64,000 nt of DNA from Budorcas taxicolor (taxonomy: Eukaryota > Chordata > Mammalia > Artiodactyla > Bovidae), in NCBI RefSeq assembly GCF_023091745.1, contig NC_068915.1, positions 51,580,001-51,644,000 of the forward strand, read 5' to 3'. The position numbers and the translations under genes were made by a program. The notes beneath the pieces are model-generated. The model was not told the DNA's origin and did no database searches. It saw only the letters and a program-made list of their open reading frames with translations. How positions within the stretch are numbered: position 1 is the stretch's first letter; each line of letters opens with the position of its first letter. Positions 1 through 10,527 of the stretch are shown here, one piece after another.

Positions 1-3000
1 AACACGATGCTGAATAACCAAGAAATCACAGAATAAATCAAAATATGCATAGAAATGAATGAAAATGAAAACACAACAACCCAAAACGTGTGGGACACTG
101 TAAAAGAGGTTCCAAGGGGAAAGTTCATAGCAATACAGGCATACCTCAAGAAACAAGAACAAATAAATAACCTAACTCTACACCTAAAACAACTAGAAAA
201 GGAAGAAATGAAGAACCCCAGGGCTAGTAGAAGGAAATAAATCTTAAAAATTAGGGCAGAAATAAATGCAAAAGAAACAAAAGAGACCATAGCAAAAATC
301 AACAAAGCCAAAAGCTGGTTCTTTGAAAGGATAAATAAAATTGACAAGCCATTAGCCAGACTCATCATGAAACAATGGGAGAAAAATCAAATCAATAAAA
401 TTGGAAATGAAAATGGAGAGATCACAACTGACAACACAGAAATATAAAGTATCATAAGAGACTACTATCAGCAATTATATGCCAATAAAATGAACAGTGT
501 GGAACAAATGGACACATTCTTAGAAAACTACAACTTTCCAAAACTGAACCAGGAAGAAATAGAAAAATCTTAACAGACTCATCACAAGCACGGAAATTGA
601 AACTGTAATCAGAAATCTTCCAGCAAACAAAAGCCCAGGTCCACATGGCTTCACAGCTGAATTCTACCAAAAATTTAGAGAAGAGCTAACACCTATTCTA
701 CTCAAAATATTCAGGAAAATTGCAGAGGAAGGTAAACTTCCAAACTCATTCTATGAGGCCACCATCACCCTAATACCAAAACCTGACAAAGATGCCACAA
801 AAAAAGAAAACTACAGGCCAATATCACTCATGGACATAGATGCAAAAATCCTTAACAAAATTCTAGCAATCATAATCCAACAACACATTAAAAAGATGAT
901 ACACCATGACCAAGTGGGCTTTATCCCAGGGATGCAAGGATTCTTCAATATCCACAAATCAATCAATGTAATGCACCACATTAACAAATTGAAAAATAAA
1001 AGCCATATGATTATCTCAATAGATGCAGAGAAGGCCTTTGACAAAATTCAACATTCATTTATGATAAAACTCTCCAGAAAGCAGGAATAGAAGGAACATA
1101 CCTCAACATAATAAAGCTATATATGACAAACCCACAGCAAACATTATCCTCAATGGTGAACAATTGAAAGCATTTCCCCTAAAGTCGGGAACAAGACAAG
1201 AGTGTCCACTTTCACCACTACTATTCAACATAGTTTTGGAAGTTTTGGCCACAGCAATCAGAGCAGAAAAAGAAATAAAAGGAATCCAAATTGGAAAAGA
1301 AGAAGTAAAACTCTCACTGTTTGCAGATGACATGATCCTCTACATAGAAAACCCTAAAGACTCCACCAGAAAATTACTAGAGCTAATCAATGAATATAGT
1401 AAAGTTGCAGGATATAAAATCAACACACAGAAATCCCTTCCATTCCTATACACTAATAATGAGAAAATAGAGAAAATAAGGAAACAATTTCATTCACCAT
1501 TGCAATGAAAAGAATAAAAGACTTAGGAATATATCTGCCTAAACAAACTAAAGACCTATATATAGAAAACTATGAAACATGGTGAAAGAAATCAAAGAGG
1601 ACACTAATAGATGGAGAAATATACCATGTTCATTGGTCAGAAGAATCAGTATAGTGAAAATGAGTATATTAGCCAAAGCAATCTATAGATTCAATGCAAT
1701 CCCTATCAAGCTACCAACAGTATTTTTCACAGAGCTAGGAACAAATAATTTCGCAACTTGTATGGAAATACAAAAACCTTCGAATAGTCAAAGCAATCTT
1801 GAGAAAGAAGAATGGAACTTGAGGAATTAACCTGCCTGATTTCAGGCTCTAGTACAAAGCCACAGTCTTCAAGACAGTATGGTACTGGCACAAGGACAGA
1901 AACATAGATCAGTGGAACAAAATAGAAAGCCCAGAGATAAATCCATGTGCCTATGGACACCTTATCTTTGACAAAGGAGGCAAGAATATACAATGGATTA
2001 AAGAAAATCTCTTTAACAAGTGGTGCTGGGAAAACTGGTCAACCATTTGTAAAAGAATGAAACAAGAACACTTTCTAACACCATACACAAAAATAAACTC
2101 AAAGTGGACTAAAGAACTAAACATAAGACCAGAAACTATAAAACTCCTAGAGGAAAACATAGGAAAAACATTCTCCGACATAAATCACAGCAGGATCCTC
2201 TATGACCCACCTCCCAGAATATTGGAAATAAAAGCAAAAAAAAAAAAAAAGAGAGAGAGAGAGACCTAATTAAACATAAAAGCTTCTGCACAACAAAGTA
2301 AACTATAAGCAAGGTGAAAAGACACCCTTCAGAATGGGAGAAAATAATAGCAAATGAAGAAACTGATAAACAACTAATCTCAAAAATATACAGGCAACTC
2401 CTGAAGCTCAATTCCAGAAAAATAAACGACCCAATCAAAAAATGGGCCAAAGAACTAAACAGACATTTCTCCAAAGAAGACGTACAGATGGCTAACAAAC
2501 GCATCAAAAGATGCTCAACATCACTCATTGTCAGAGAAATGTAAATCAAAACCACAGTGAGGAACGATTTCATGCCAATCAGAAGGGCTGCGATCCAAAT
2601 GTCTACAAGCAATAAATGCTGGAGGCGGTGTGGAGAAAAGGGAACCCTCTTACATTGTTGATGGGAATGCAAACTAGGACAGCCATTATGGAGAACAGTG
2701 TGGAGATTCCTTAAAAACTGGAAATAGAACTACCTCATGACCCAGCAATCCCACTGCTGGGCATACACACTGAAGAAACAAGAATTGAAAGAGACACCTG
2801 TACCCCACTGTTCACCGCATCACTGTTTATAATAGCCAGGACATGGAAGCAACCTAGATGTCCATCAGCAGGTGAATGGATAAGAAAGCTGTGGTACATA
2901 TACACAATGGAGTATTACTCAGCCATTAAAAAGAATACATTTAAATCAGTTTTAATGAGGTGGATGAAACTGGAGCCTATTATACAGAGTGAAGTAAGCC

Positions 3001-3030
3001 AGAAAAAAAAAAACACCAATATATTATACT
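1..3030 (+). pseudogene. L1 ORF2 reverse transcriptase remnant
   Basis: Decayed ORF2 of the L1 copy. ORF2 proteins carry an endonuclease, a reverse transcriptase and a C-terminal cysteine region, and copy L1 and other RNAs at nicked chromosomal DNA. The open pieces in order are 55-240, 830-1090, 1164-1508, 1579-1830, 2057-2269 and 2314-2544, in different frames. The piece at 830 has the conserved RT text IDAKILNKIL and HHDQVGFIPGMQG; the piece at 1164 has PLSPLLFNIVLEVLA followed by the catalytic FADD (residues 53-56, nucleotides 1320-1331). The 2314 piece has NDPIKKWAKELNRHFSKED, typical of the region after the RT. In-frame stops occur early, for example at 238-240. No functional product is possible. 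Confidence 0.95.
2236..2264 (+). repeat. A15-(GA)7 simple repeat inside L1
   Basis: Fifteen A followed by seven GA units. At the matching place the L1 at 8058 has only a short 'gcaaaaacaaacaaa' stretch (about 8232), so this is a post-insertion expansion. Confidence 0.95.
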
Positions 3031-3970
3031 AACAAACTGGTTCCAAATAGGAAAAGGAGTACGTCAAGGCTGTATATTGTCACCCTGCTTATTTAACTTC
3101 TATGCAGAGTACATCATGAGAAACACTGGGCTGGAAGAAACACAAGCTGGAATCAAGATTTCTGGGAGAAATATCAATAACTACAGATATGCAGATGACA
3201 CCACCCTTATTGCAGAAAGTGAAGAGGAACTAAAAAGCCCCTTGATGAAAGTGAAAGTGGATAGTGAAAAAGTTGGCTTAAAGCTCAACATTCAGGAAAT
3301 GAAGATCATGGCATGCGGTCCCATCACTCCATGGGAAATAGATGGAGAAACAGTGGAAACAGTGTCAGACTTTATTTTTGGGGGCTCCAAAATCACTGCA
3401 GATGGTGACTGCAGCCATGAAATTAAAAGACGCTTACTCCTTGGAAGAAAAGTTATGACCAACCTATATAGCATATTCAAAAGCAGAGACATTACTTTGC
3501 TGACTAAGGTCCATCTAGTCAAGGCTATGATTTTTCCAGTAGTCAAGTATGGATGTGAGAGTTGGACTGTGAAGAAGGCTGAGTGCCGAAGAATTGATGC
3601 TTTTGAACTGCAGTGTTGGAGAAGACTCTTGAGAGTCCCTTGTACTGCAAGAAGATCCAACCAGTCCGTTCTGAAGGAGATAAACCCTGGGATTTCTTTG
3701 GAAGGAATGATGCTAAAGCTGAAACTCCAGCACTTTGGCCACCTCATGCGAAGACTTGACTCATTGGAAAAGACTCTGATGCTGGGAGGGATTGGGGGCA
3801 GGAGGAGAAGGGGACGACCGAGGATGAGATGGCTGGATGGCATCACTGACTCGATGGATGTGAGTCTGAGTGAACTCCGGGAGTTGGTGATGGACAGGGA
3901 GGCGTGGCGTTCTGCGATTCATGGGGTCACAAAGAGTCGGAAACGACTGAGCAACTGAACTGAACTGAGC
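3031..3970 (+). mobile_element. BovB LINE 3' fragment inserted in L1
   Basis: RTE-class BovB retrotransposon, truncated at its 5' end and carrying the RT active-site region, the C-terminal domain and the 3' terminus with its characteristic ACTGA repeats. It lies in the L1 3' end: L1 reads 'atactaac' before it and 'gcatatatatgg' after it, continuous in the L1 copy at 9016. I see no target-site duplication; the 5' junction shares 'aac' with the BovB sequence. It is close to the family consensus and its reading frame is open, so it is young. Confidence 0.97.
3032..3958 (+). pseudogene. BovB reverse transcriptase C-terminal fragment, frame open
   Basis: C-terminal part of the BovB polyprotein (endonuclease plus reverse transcriptase). 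From the truncation point the frame is open for 308 codons to the family's natural stop TGA at 3956-3958, with no frameshift. Visible motifs are QGCILSPCLFNFYAEY (RT motif B region), the catalytic YADD at 3188-3199, and the C-terminal RRRRGRPRMRWLDGI and SELRELVMDREAWR blocks. It lacks the endonuclease and the N-terminal RT motifs, including the first catalytic aspartate, so it cannot act alone. It is the only BovB fragment here that reads uninterrupted to the native stop. Confidence 0.93.
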
Positions 3971-4481
3971 GCATATATATGGAATTTAGAAAGATGGTAA
4001 TGATAACCCTGTATGCAAGACAGCAAAAGAGATACAGATGTATAGAACAGTTTTTTGGACTCTGTGGGAGAGGGCGAGGGTGGGATGGTTTCTGATAATG
4101 GCATTGAAATACATATAATATCATATATGAAACGAATTGCCATTCCAGATTAGATGCATGATACTGGATGCTTGGGGGCTGGTGCACTTAGACGACCCAG
4201 AGGGATGGTATGAGGAGGGAGCAGGGAGGGGGGTTCAGGATGGGGAACACGTGTATACCTGTGGTGGATTCATGCTGATGTATGGCAAAACCAATACAAT
4301 ATTGTAAAGTAATTAACCTCCAATTAAAATAAATAAATTTATATTAAAATAAATAAATATAGCATCTTAATTTTATAAAATTCTTAGAAATAAAACCTAA
4401 TATTTGTAATGAGATCTAAATTTTTATTTTGTGTGTTTAGCTCAAATTCAATTCAATAACTCGAGTCATGTATTAGTTGAA

Positions 4482-4641
4482 GTGAAAGTATCAGTCAGTC
4501 ATGTCCGACTCTTTGCAACTCTAGATTATAGCCTGCCAGGCTCGTCTCTCCATGGGATTCTCCAGTCAAGAACACTGGAGTGGGTTGCATTCCTAGATCT
4601 CCAGCATTGTGCACAGATTCTTTATCATCTGTGCCACCAGA
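4482..4641 (-). mobile_element. Bov-tA SINE
   Basis: Read on the plus strand it gives the reversed SINE landmarks 'gtccgactctttgcaac', 'ccatgggattctccag' and, at the far end, the tRNA-like head complement 'gccaccag'. Moderately diverged; the head has lost several bases. No clear target-site duplication. Confidence 0.88.
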
Positions 4642-5646
4642 GGATAATACTCAGGTTTCTTAGGTGCTTACATGAAGACTTCTTTTAAAAGGAATATCTA
4701 TTTTTATAATTAAAAAGATATGAAAAATTACTCTGGGAAAGTTTTTTTTCATTTAAAGGTCAATCATTGTTCTGTTCAGAAGCCAGCAATATTCAATTAT
4801 TAGCCATATATTTTATTTCATATTAAAAAAAATAAACATGAGATATTTAGGAAATTTAGCATGTAGAGAAAACAAAAATTTGCTAAATTTTACTATCTAG
4901 AAAAAATTATTGGTAACTTTTGGTGGACATTATATCTCTCAATGTGTATTCACAGAAAGAAATAAATAGATAAGTCAGACAAAGAGACAGAGAGCTTCAA
5001 ATAAATTTTAAAAATGATGCAATATCATACATAACTATATAATACAAACTAATTTATTTAATTTTAAGTATAATCAAGAATGAACAAAAGTTAATGTAGA
5101 GACGTTGGTAATCTTCAAATAAATAATCATAAAATATATTATTCCTAAAATATCTTCTATTTTAAAATCTGTTGTTTTTTTTTTTGTTAGTTTTGTATTT
5201 TTAATTCTAGAGACTCTAAATCACAAATTATAAGTTATTTATTTTTGTCTCTCTTTCATCTCCTTACTTTGCTCTATTATCAACTTTACAACATCAAATT
5301 GTCTAATAACAACATTTTAAAACTATAATTCTAGTATTCTTCAATTTTGTGCTTGTACACAAATCATTGAATTAACAATTTCACTCTCCTTATGACTTCT
5401 CCATCAATGAAATTTTGATTTTATACATCTTTCAGTTCTCAGAATGATATAATCAAATTTTATTTTTTCCCTCAAGCATGGCTCATTGTTACAGTTTTCT
5501 TATTTCTTAAATAAAGAATTCTTATTTCTATAAGAATAGTACCAACAAACTATTTATAAATCTCTGGTAACAATATTTTCCCTTGAGAGTTTTGTAAGAA
5601 TTGTTCCACTCTTTTGAAACTAAATACTATACTAAAAAAATAATAA
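4642..5646. other. AT-rich stretch without recognised feature
   Basis: Very AT-rich DNA with a T11 run at 5175-5185. I see no repeat family, RNA gene or convincing coding frame. Any repeat here would be too old to recognise by eye. Confidence 0.6.
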
Positions 5647-5677
5647 TAATCTAAATGCAAGTTCCCTTTTCTTAATG

Positions 5678-5906
5678 CTTCCCCCATGGCTCAGCAGTAA
5701 ACTATCTGCCTGCAATACAAGAGACCTGGGTTCAATCCCTGAGTCTGAAATATCCCCAGGAGGAGGACATGGCAACCCGTTCCAGTGTTCTTGCTTGGAG
5801 AATCCCATGGAAGAGGAGCCTGGAGGGCTATAGTCTATGGGGTTGCAAAGAGTTGGAAATGACTGAAGCAACTGAACACATGCACATACACATTGTACTG
5901 AAAAAG
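5678..5906 (+). mobile_element. Bov-tA SINE with long flanking duplication
   Basis: Sense Bov-tA: tRNA-Glu-like head ('ggctcagcagtaaac', 'acctgggttcaatccc') followed by the BovA body ('cttggagaatcccatgg', 'ggggttgcaaagagttgg'). It is flanked by a 31-bp imperfect direct repeat at 5647-5677 and 5907-5937 (five mismatches), which is the target-site duplication and fixes the boundaries. Confidence 0.93.
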
Positions 5907-5937
5907 TAATCTAAATCTAAGTTCCTTTCTCTGAATG

Positions 5938-6645
5938 ATAACCCACATCCTGAAAATTTCATAATTTCCCCAAGATATATCTTAGAACCTTATTTTTTTC
6001 CCTTGCATAAGATATGCCCTACTGTTTATAAATTCATGCCTGTGTTTCTGGAAAATATTTTTCTTTATGCATTATTTCTTGGGAAAACCTAATGCTTTTG
6101 AATTAAATTCTTATCATCTATGTTGCATAGAAATTATTTTATTTATAATCATTTTTAAACCATTGGATTTCTTACAGTTTGAAGGGGTGGTTGGTTTTAT
6201 AAAATTGCCCATTATGCTCTTCAATTTTTTAATGTTTAGTCTAATGTTATAGCTCAATAAATAAATTACGTATTTCTCCTCCAATTCTTTTCTAAACTCC
6301 GTATTATATTTAAATATACAGAACTGATTCCAAGGAAGGAAGAGCTCATTTTAAAACTAATCATCATGAGGAAGTAATTAATATGTACCTCATTACCTTA
6401 TAGATCATACTAAAATAAGCACAAAAATATATCGCTTTATCCACTTAAAAAGATTTATTGAGCTGATCTAACACATAGATGCAGAATGATAGACACCAAA
6501 ATATATTCTGGGTGTAAGAGTTACAGACTTGCTTTCAAGAAAGTCATGAATTATTAATGAAATAAGATTTTCACTCATTATAATCATCAAATATCTCAAC
6601 ACATAGTAACTAACACATACAATCTAGAAAGTGACTTTTAGTCTT
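5938..6645. other. AT-rich stretch without recognised feature
   Basis: Low-complexity AT-rich sequence. The 61-codon frame at 6067-6252 is hydrophobic and AT-driven, with no family resemblance. Nothing else is supported. Confidence 0.55.
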
Positions 6646-6864
6646 TAGTCTTTTCTGTGACTTCAGTTGTGTCAAACTCTATGCGATCCCATCTTCTGTA
6701 GCCCACCAGACTCCTCTGTCCATAGGAATTTCCAGGCAAGAATAGTGGAGTGGATTGCCATTTCCTACTCCAGGGATCACCTCCACCCAGGGATTGAACC
6801 TGTGTCTCTTAAATCTCCTGCATTAGTAGGCAGGTTCTTTACCACTGGCACCACCTGGGAAGCT
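6646..6864 (-). mobile_element. Bov-tA SINE
   Basis: Reversed Bov-tA landmarks in order: 'cttcagttgtgtc', 'gtagcccaccagactcctctgtcc', 'gagtggattgccatttcc', then the complement of the tRNA-like head ending 'ccacctgggaagc'. Moderately diverged. Confidence 0.92.
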
Positions 6865-6990
6865 TGATACTTCAGCAGTCAAATTTTAAGTTATATTTCC
6901 ATTTCAACTATGAAATACGTACTTACAAGGTATTCACCAATAAGTAATTTTGACCTTCATATCACTTAGAAATGTGACTTAGGACAAGGT

Positions 6991-7263
6991 AGAAGGCAAT
7001 GGCACCCCACTCCAGTACTCTTGCCTGGAAAATCCCATGGCTGGAGGAGCCTGGTAGACTGCAGTCCATGGGGTAGCTAAGAGTTGGACACGACTGAGGG
7101 ACTTCATTTCCACTTTTCACTTTCATGAATTGGAGAAGGAAATGGCAACCCACTCCAGTGTTCTTGGTTGGATAATCCCAGGGACAGAGGAGCCTGGTGG
7201 GCTGCCGTTTATGGGGTCACACAGAGTCGGACATGACTGAAGCGACTTAGCACCAGCAGCAGT
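6991..7263 (+). mobile_element. Bov-A2 SINE (dimer of BovA units)
   Basis: Two tandem BovA units without a tRNA head. The first starts 'gaaggcaatggcacccc' and ends in the 'ttccacttttcactttcatg' linker; the second starts 'ggagaaggaaatggcaaccc' and ends 'gaagcgacttagcaccagcagcag', the usual AGC-rich Bov-A2 tail. Confidence 0.95.
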
Positions 7264-8057
7264 TAGTTTCTTTAAGCTTCAACTTCTTCTTTTACAAATA
7301 CTAATGATGTCAACTTTTATAAAGTGCTTAATATGTGACAGGAATTCTGCTAAGCATTGGATCATGTAATTATCTTAACAGGATAACTTAGTGTATGTCT
7401 CTCTGTGCGTGTAAACTAAAACACAGAATAGGTTAAATAACAAGATGTCACATCTGAAAAGTGATAGAGTTGAAATTTGGGTCTATTCTTGTCTACATTC
7501 AATATTTATGATCACAATAACTCTATTAATTGTTTCCAATGAAAAGGTTTATTACTGATCAATGAAAGAACAAAAATAAAGTTCTTAGCTTGCATATTTA
7601 CAGTGTCTAGCATGTAGAAAAAGGTCAGTAGATATTAGCTTCCCTTATGATTATATTTATTATTTATATATATATTTATAAATATGGAAAGACAGTGATA
7701 CTTGAACATATTGTTTTTATTTTTTTGAACATATTTTTTTAAAGACTTTCTTTAGACTGGTATAAATATTTAACAGCAATACTATCATGACAACCCAAGC
7801 AATCCAGACAAAATGCCTATAACAGACTTCTAGTTAAGTGTTGAATTAATAACCAAAGAAGCATTCAAACAAATCATTAAAATACAAAGAATTAGACAAC
7901 TTTGGGGTCCCAGGACTTGAAATGATAGGGGAAGGCAGAGGTATAGAAATAGTTGATGTGGGAGACCATATTCATTAAACAAATGTAGAAATTAAGTGTG
8001 CAAATATAACTGTGTTGAAGATAATTAAGCCAAGCTTTTCTCTGCCAGAAATAGGCA
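7264..8057. other. AT-rich stretch without recognised feature
   Basis: AT-rich, with a short TA-rich run near 7661-7690. No repeat family or coding frame recognised up to the sharp start of L1 sequence near 8058. Confidence 0.55.
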
Positions 8058-9410
8058 TTAAACTAGAACACTTTCTAACACCATACACAAAAATAAACTC
8101 AAAATGGATTAAAGATCTAAATGTAAGGCCAGAAACTATAAAACTCCTAGAGGAAAACGTAGGTAAAACACTCTCCGACAAAGATCACAGCAGGATCCTC
8201 TATGACCCACCTCCCAGAATATTGGAAATAAAAGCAAAAACAAACAAATGGGATCTAATTAAAATTAAAAGCTTTTGAACAACAAAGGAAACTGTAAGTA
8301 AGGTGATAAGACAGTCTTCAGAATGGGAGAAAATAATAGCAAATGAAGCAACTGACAAACAACTAATCTCAAAAATATACAGGCAACACCTGCAGCTCAA
8401 TTCCAGAGAAATAAATGACCCAATCAAAAAATGGGCCAAAGAATTAAACAGACATTTCTCCAAAGAAGACATACAGATGGCAAACAAACACACGAAAAGA
8501 TGCTCAACATCACTTATTATTAGATAAATGCAAATCAAAATCACAATGAGGTACCATTTCACACCAGTTAGAATGGCTGCTATCCAAACATTTACAAGCA
8601 ATAAATGCTGGAGAGGGTGTGGAGAAAAGGGAACCCTCTTACATTGTTGATGGGAATGCAAACTAGGACAGCCACTATGGAGAACAGTGTGGAAATTCCT
8701 TAAAAAATTGCAAATAGAACTGCCATATGACACAGCAATTCCACTGCTGGGCATACACACTGAGGATACCAGAATTGAAAGAGACACCTGTACCCCAAAA
8801 TTCATCGCAGCACTGTTTATAATAGCCAGGAAATGGAAGCAACTTAGATGTCCATCAGCAGATGAATGGATAAGAAAGCTGTGGTACATATACACAATGG
8901 AGTATTACTCAGCCATTAAAAAGAATACATTTGAATCAGTTTTAATGAGGTGGATGAAACTGGAGCCTATTATACAGAGTGAAGTAAGCCAGAAAGAAAA
9001 ACACCAATACAGCATACTAATGCATATATATGGAATTAGAAAGACGATAATGAGAACCCTGTATGAGAGACAGCAAAAGAGACACAGATGTATGGAACAG
9101 TCTTTTGGACTCTGTGGGAGAGGGAGAGGGTGGGATGGTTTGGGAGAATGGCATTGAAACATGAATATTATCATATGTGGAACGAATAGCCAGTCCAGGT
9201 TTGATGCATGATACAGAGTGCTCGAGGCTGGTGCACTGGGATGACCCAGAGGAATGGGATGGGGAGGGAGGTGGGAGGTGGGTTCAGGATGGGGAACACA
9301 TGTACACATGTGGCGGATTCATGTCAATGTAGGATAAAACCAATACAATATTGTAAAGTAATTAGCCTCCAATAAATAAATAAATAAAGTGAAAAAAAAA
9401 ATAAAACATG
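8058..9410 (+). mobile_element. L1 LINE, 5'-truncated 3' end
   Basis: Second L1 copy in the same orientation and of the same subtype as the one at the left edge; it aligns with 2057-4343 minus the BovB. It holds the last third of ORF2, the 3' UTR and an A-rich AATAAATAAATAAA tail (9371-9406). The abrupt 5' boundary is the usual result of incomplete reverse transcription. Confidence 0.96.
8061..9157 (+). pseudogene. L1 ORF2 C-terminal remnant
   Basis: C-terminal part of L1 ORF2 in three open pieces. 8061-8278 ends at a TGA replacing a cysteine codon (8276-8278); 8303-8527 contains NDPIKKWAKELNRHFSKED; 8687-9157 contains YDTAIPLLGIHTED, RDTCTPKFIAALFIIAR and IYTMEYYSAIKK, conserved in ORF2 C-termini. 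A one-base deletion near 9031 removes the usual ORF2 stop, so translation runs on into the 3' UTR. The catalytic RT core is absent through truncation. Confidence 0.93.
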
Positions 9411-9835
9411 ACAAGGAGAAAGTTAGAATAAACCCTAAAGTGTTGAATTAAAGTTGTGTCATTTCCTTATAGATGCATAAAAAGGAGAGAGATTAATACA
9501 GACATTTGTAAGTTTAAGTATATACATGACCATGTTTTCTAGATCTGTCCACTGAGTCTAGAAGTTCCCATAACACTCCCATATCAATGAGCATAATTGA
9601 GAGTCCTGATCTTGACTTTAAGATGGCATCTTCTACTAAACAGGACCAATGTTAAAGGTTAAATGGTTAATTATAGAGCTGGATGAAGAAAAGTGTAAGA
9701 TAAGTGTGGAAAATTTTTTTGTGCTTGAAAGTAGAAAAATGCTCTATTGTTGTTGTTTAGTCTCTGTTTGACATATCAAAAAGATACAGGCTTTCCAGCC
9801 TACAATATATAAGTTCTTGGGCATTGCTTTGCACT
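9411..9835. other. Unassigned stretch
   Basis: No repeat family, RNA gene or coding frame recognised. A short 'tattgttgttgtttagtc' near 9746 resembles the edge of an old BovB or SINE but is too short to call. Confidence 0.5.
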
Positions 9836-10013
9836 GGGCTTCCACAGGGGCTCAGTGGTAAAGAATCTGCCTACCAGTGCAGGAGATGAGAGTTCAATGC
9901 CTGGGTTGGGGAGAAGGAAATGGCAGCCCACTTCTGGGAAAATCTCATGGAGAGAGAAGCTTGGTGTGCTACAAAGAAGTTTCAAAGAGTCCACATGACC
10001 GAGCATGCATGCA
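9836..10013 (+). mobile_element. Bov-tA SINE, diverged
   Basis: Sense Bov-tA head 'gggcttccacaggggctcag', then 'gagttcaatgcctgggttgg' and a shortened body with small deletions (the 'agatcccctggag' block is missing). An older copy. Confidence 0.88.
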
Positions 10014-10321
10014 CTCTGGACTAATAGGTTCTTCCATATCTCATGCACAATTCTTGCAGTTTATTTTATTTTCAGCATCATATTTTCTTCTGACAGATCA
10101 CAGAACATAACCATAGTTTAAACCAAAAGAAGTTCATTTGCCTTTCATTTAAATATCTAATATCCCATATTTTGATAACCAAAACTGGCATACTGCTCCA
10201 TAGTGTCAGGACACAGGATTTTGCAAACCTATTACTGTGCTCTGCTAAGTCACTTCATGTTCTAAGATATTCAGTCATTGTATCTCTAGGTCACTCAGCA
10301 AAAAAGGGAAGAGAAAGGCTT

Positions 10322-10516
10322 GTGAAGTGAAACTTGCTCAGTCACTTCTGACTCCTTGTGACCACATGGAATATACAGTGCGTGAAATTCTCCAGGCCAG
10401 AATAGTGGAGTGGGCAGCCTTTCCCTTCTCCAGGGGATCTTCCCAACCCAGGGATCAAACTCAGGTCTTCCTCATGGCAGGCTGATTCTTTACCAGCTGA
10501 GCTACAAGGGAAGCCC
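10322..10516 (-). mobile_element. Bov-tA SINE with target-site duplication
   Basis: Reversed Bov-tA starting 'gtgaagtgaaacttgctcag' and ending 'ctacaagggaagccc'. Flanks 'gagaaaggctt' (10311-10321) and 'aagaaaggctt' (10517-10527) form an 11-bp duplication with one mismatch. Confidence 0.94.
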
Positions 10517-10527
10517 AAGAAAGGCTT

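Larger units (their letters stand above)
1..4343 (+). mobile_element. L1 LINE 3' portion, split by BovB
   Basis: Non-LTR retrotransposon of the L1 family in its ruminant form. The window opens inside ORF2, so the 5' UTR, ORF1 and most of the endonuclease lie outside. The 3' UTR (about 3971-4343) has the bovine L1 end: a purine-rich 'gggagagggcgagg' block near 4066, then an AATAAATAAA-type A-rich tail near 4328. A BovB fragment separates 3030 from 3971; the L1 text resumes exactly where it stopped. The copy is dead, with many stops and frameshifts in ORF2, and an A15(GA)7 expansion sits at 2236-2264. Family and orientation are certain; the subfamily name is not assigned. Confidence 0.96.

Noticed and set aside
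3032..3958. Stand-alone reverse transcriptase (retron or DGR-like system)
   Set aside because: The YADD motif and C-terminal block belong to the BovB LINE, and the window is mammalian.
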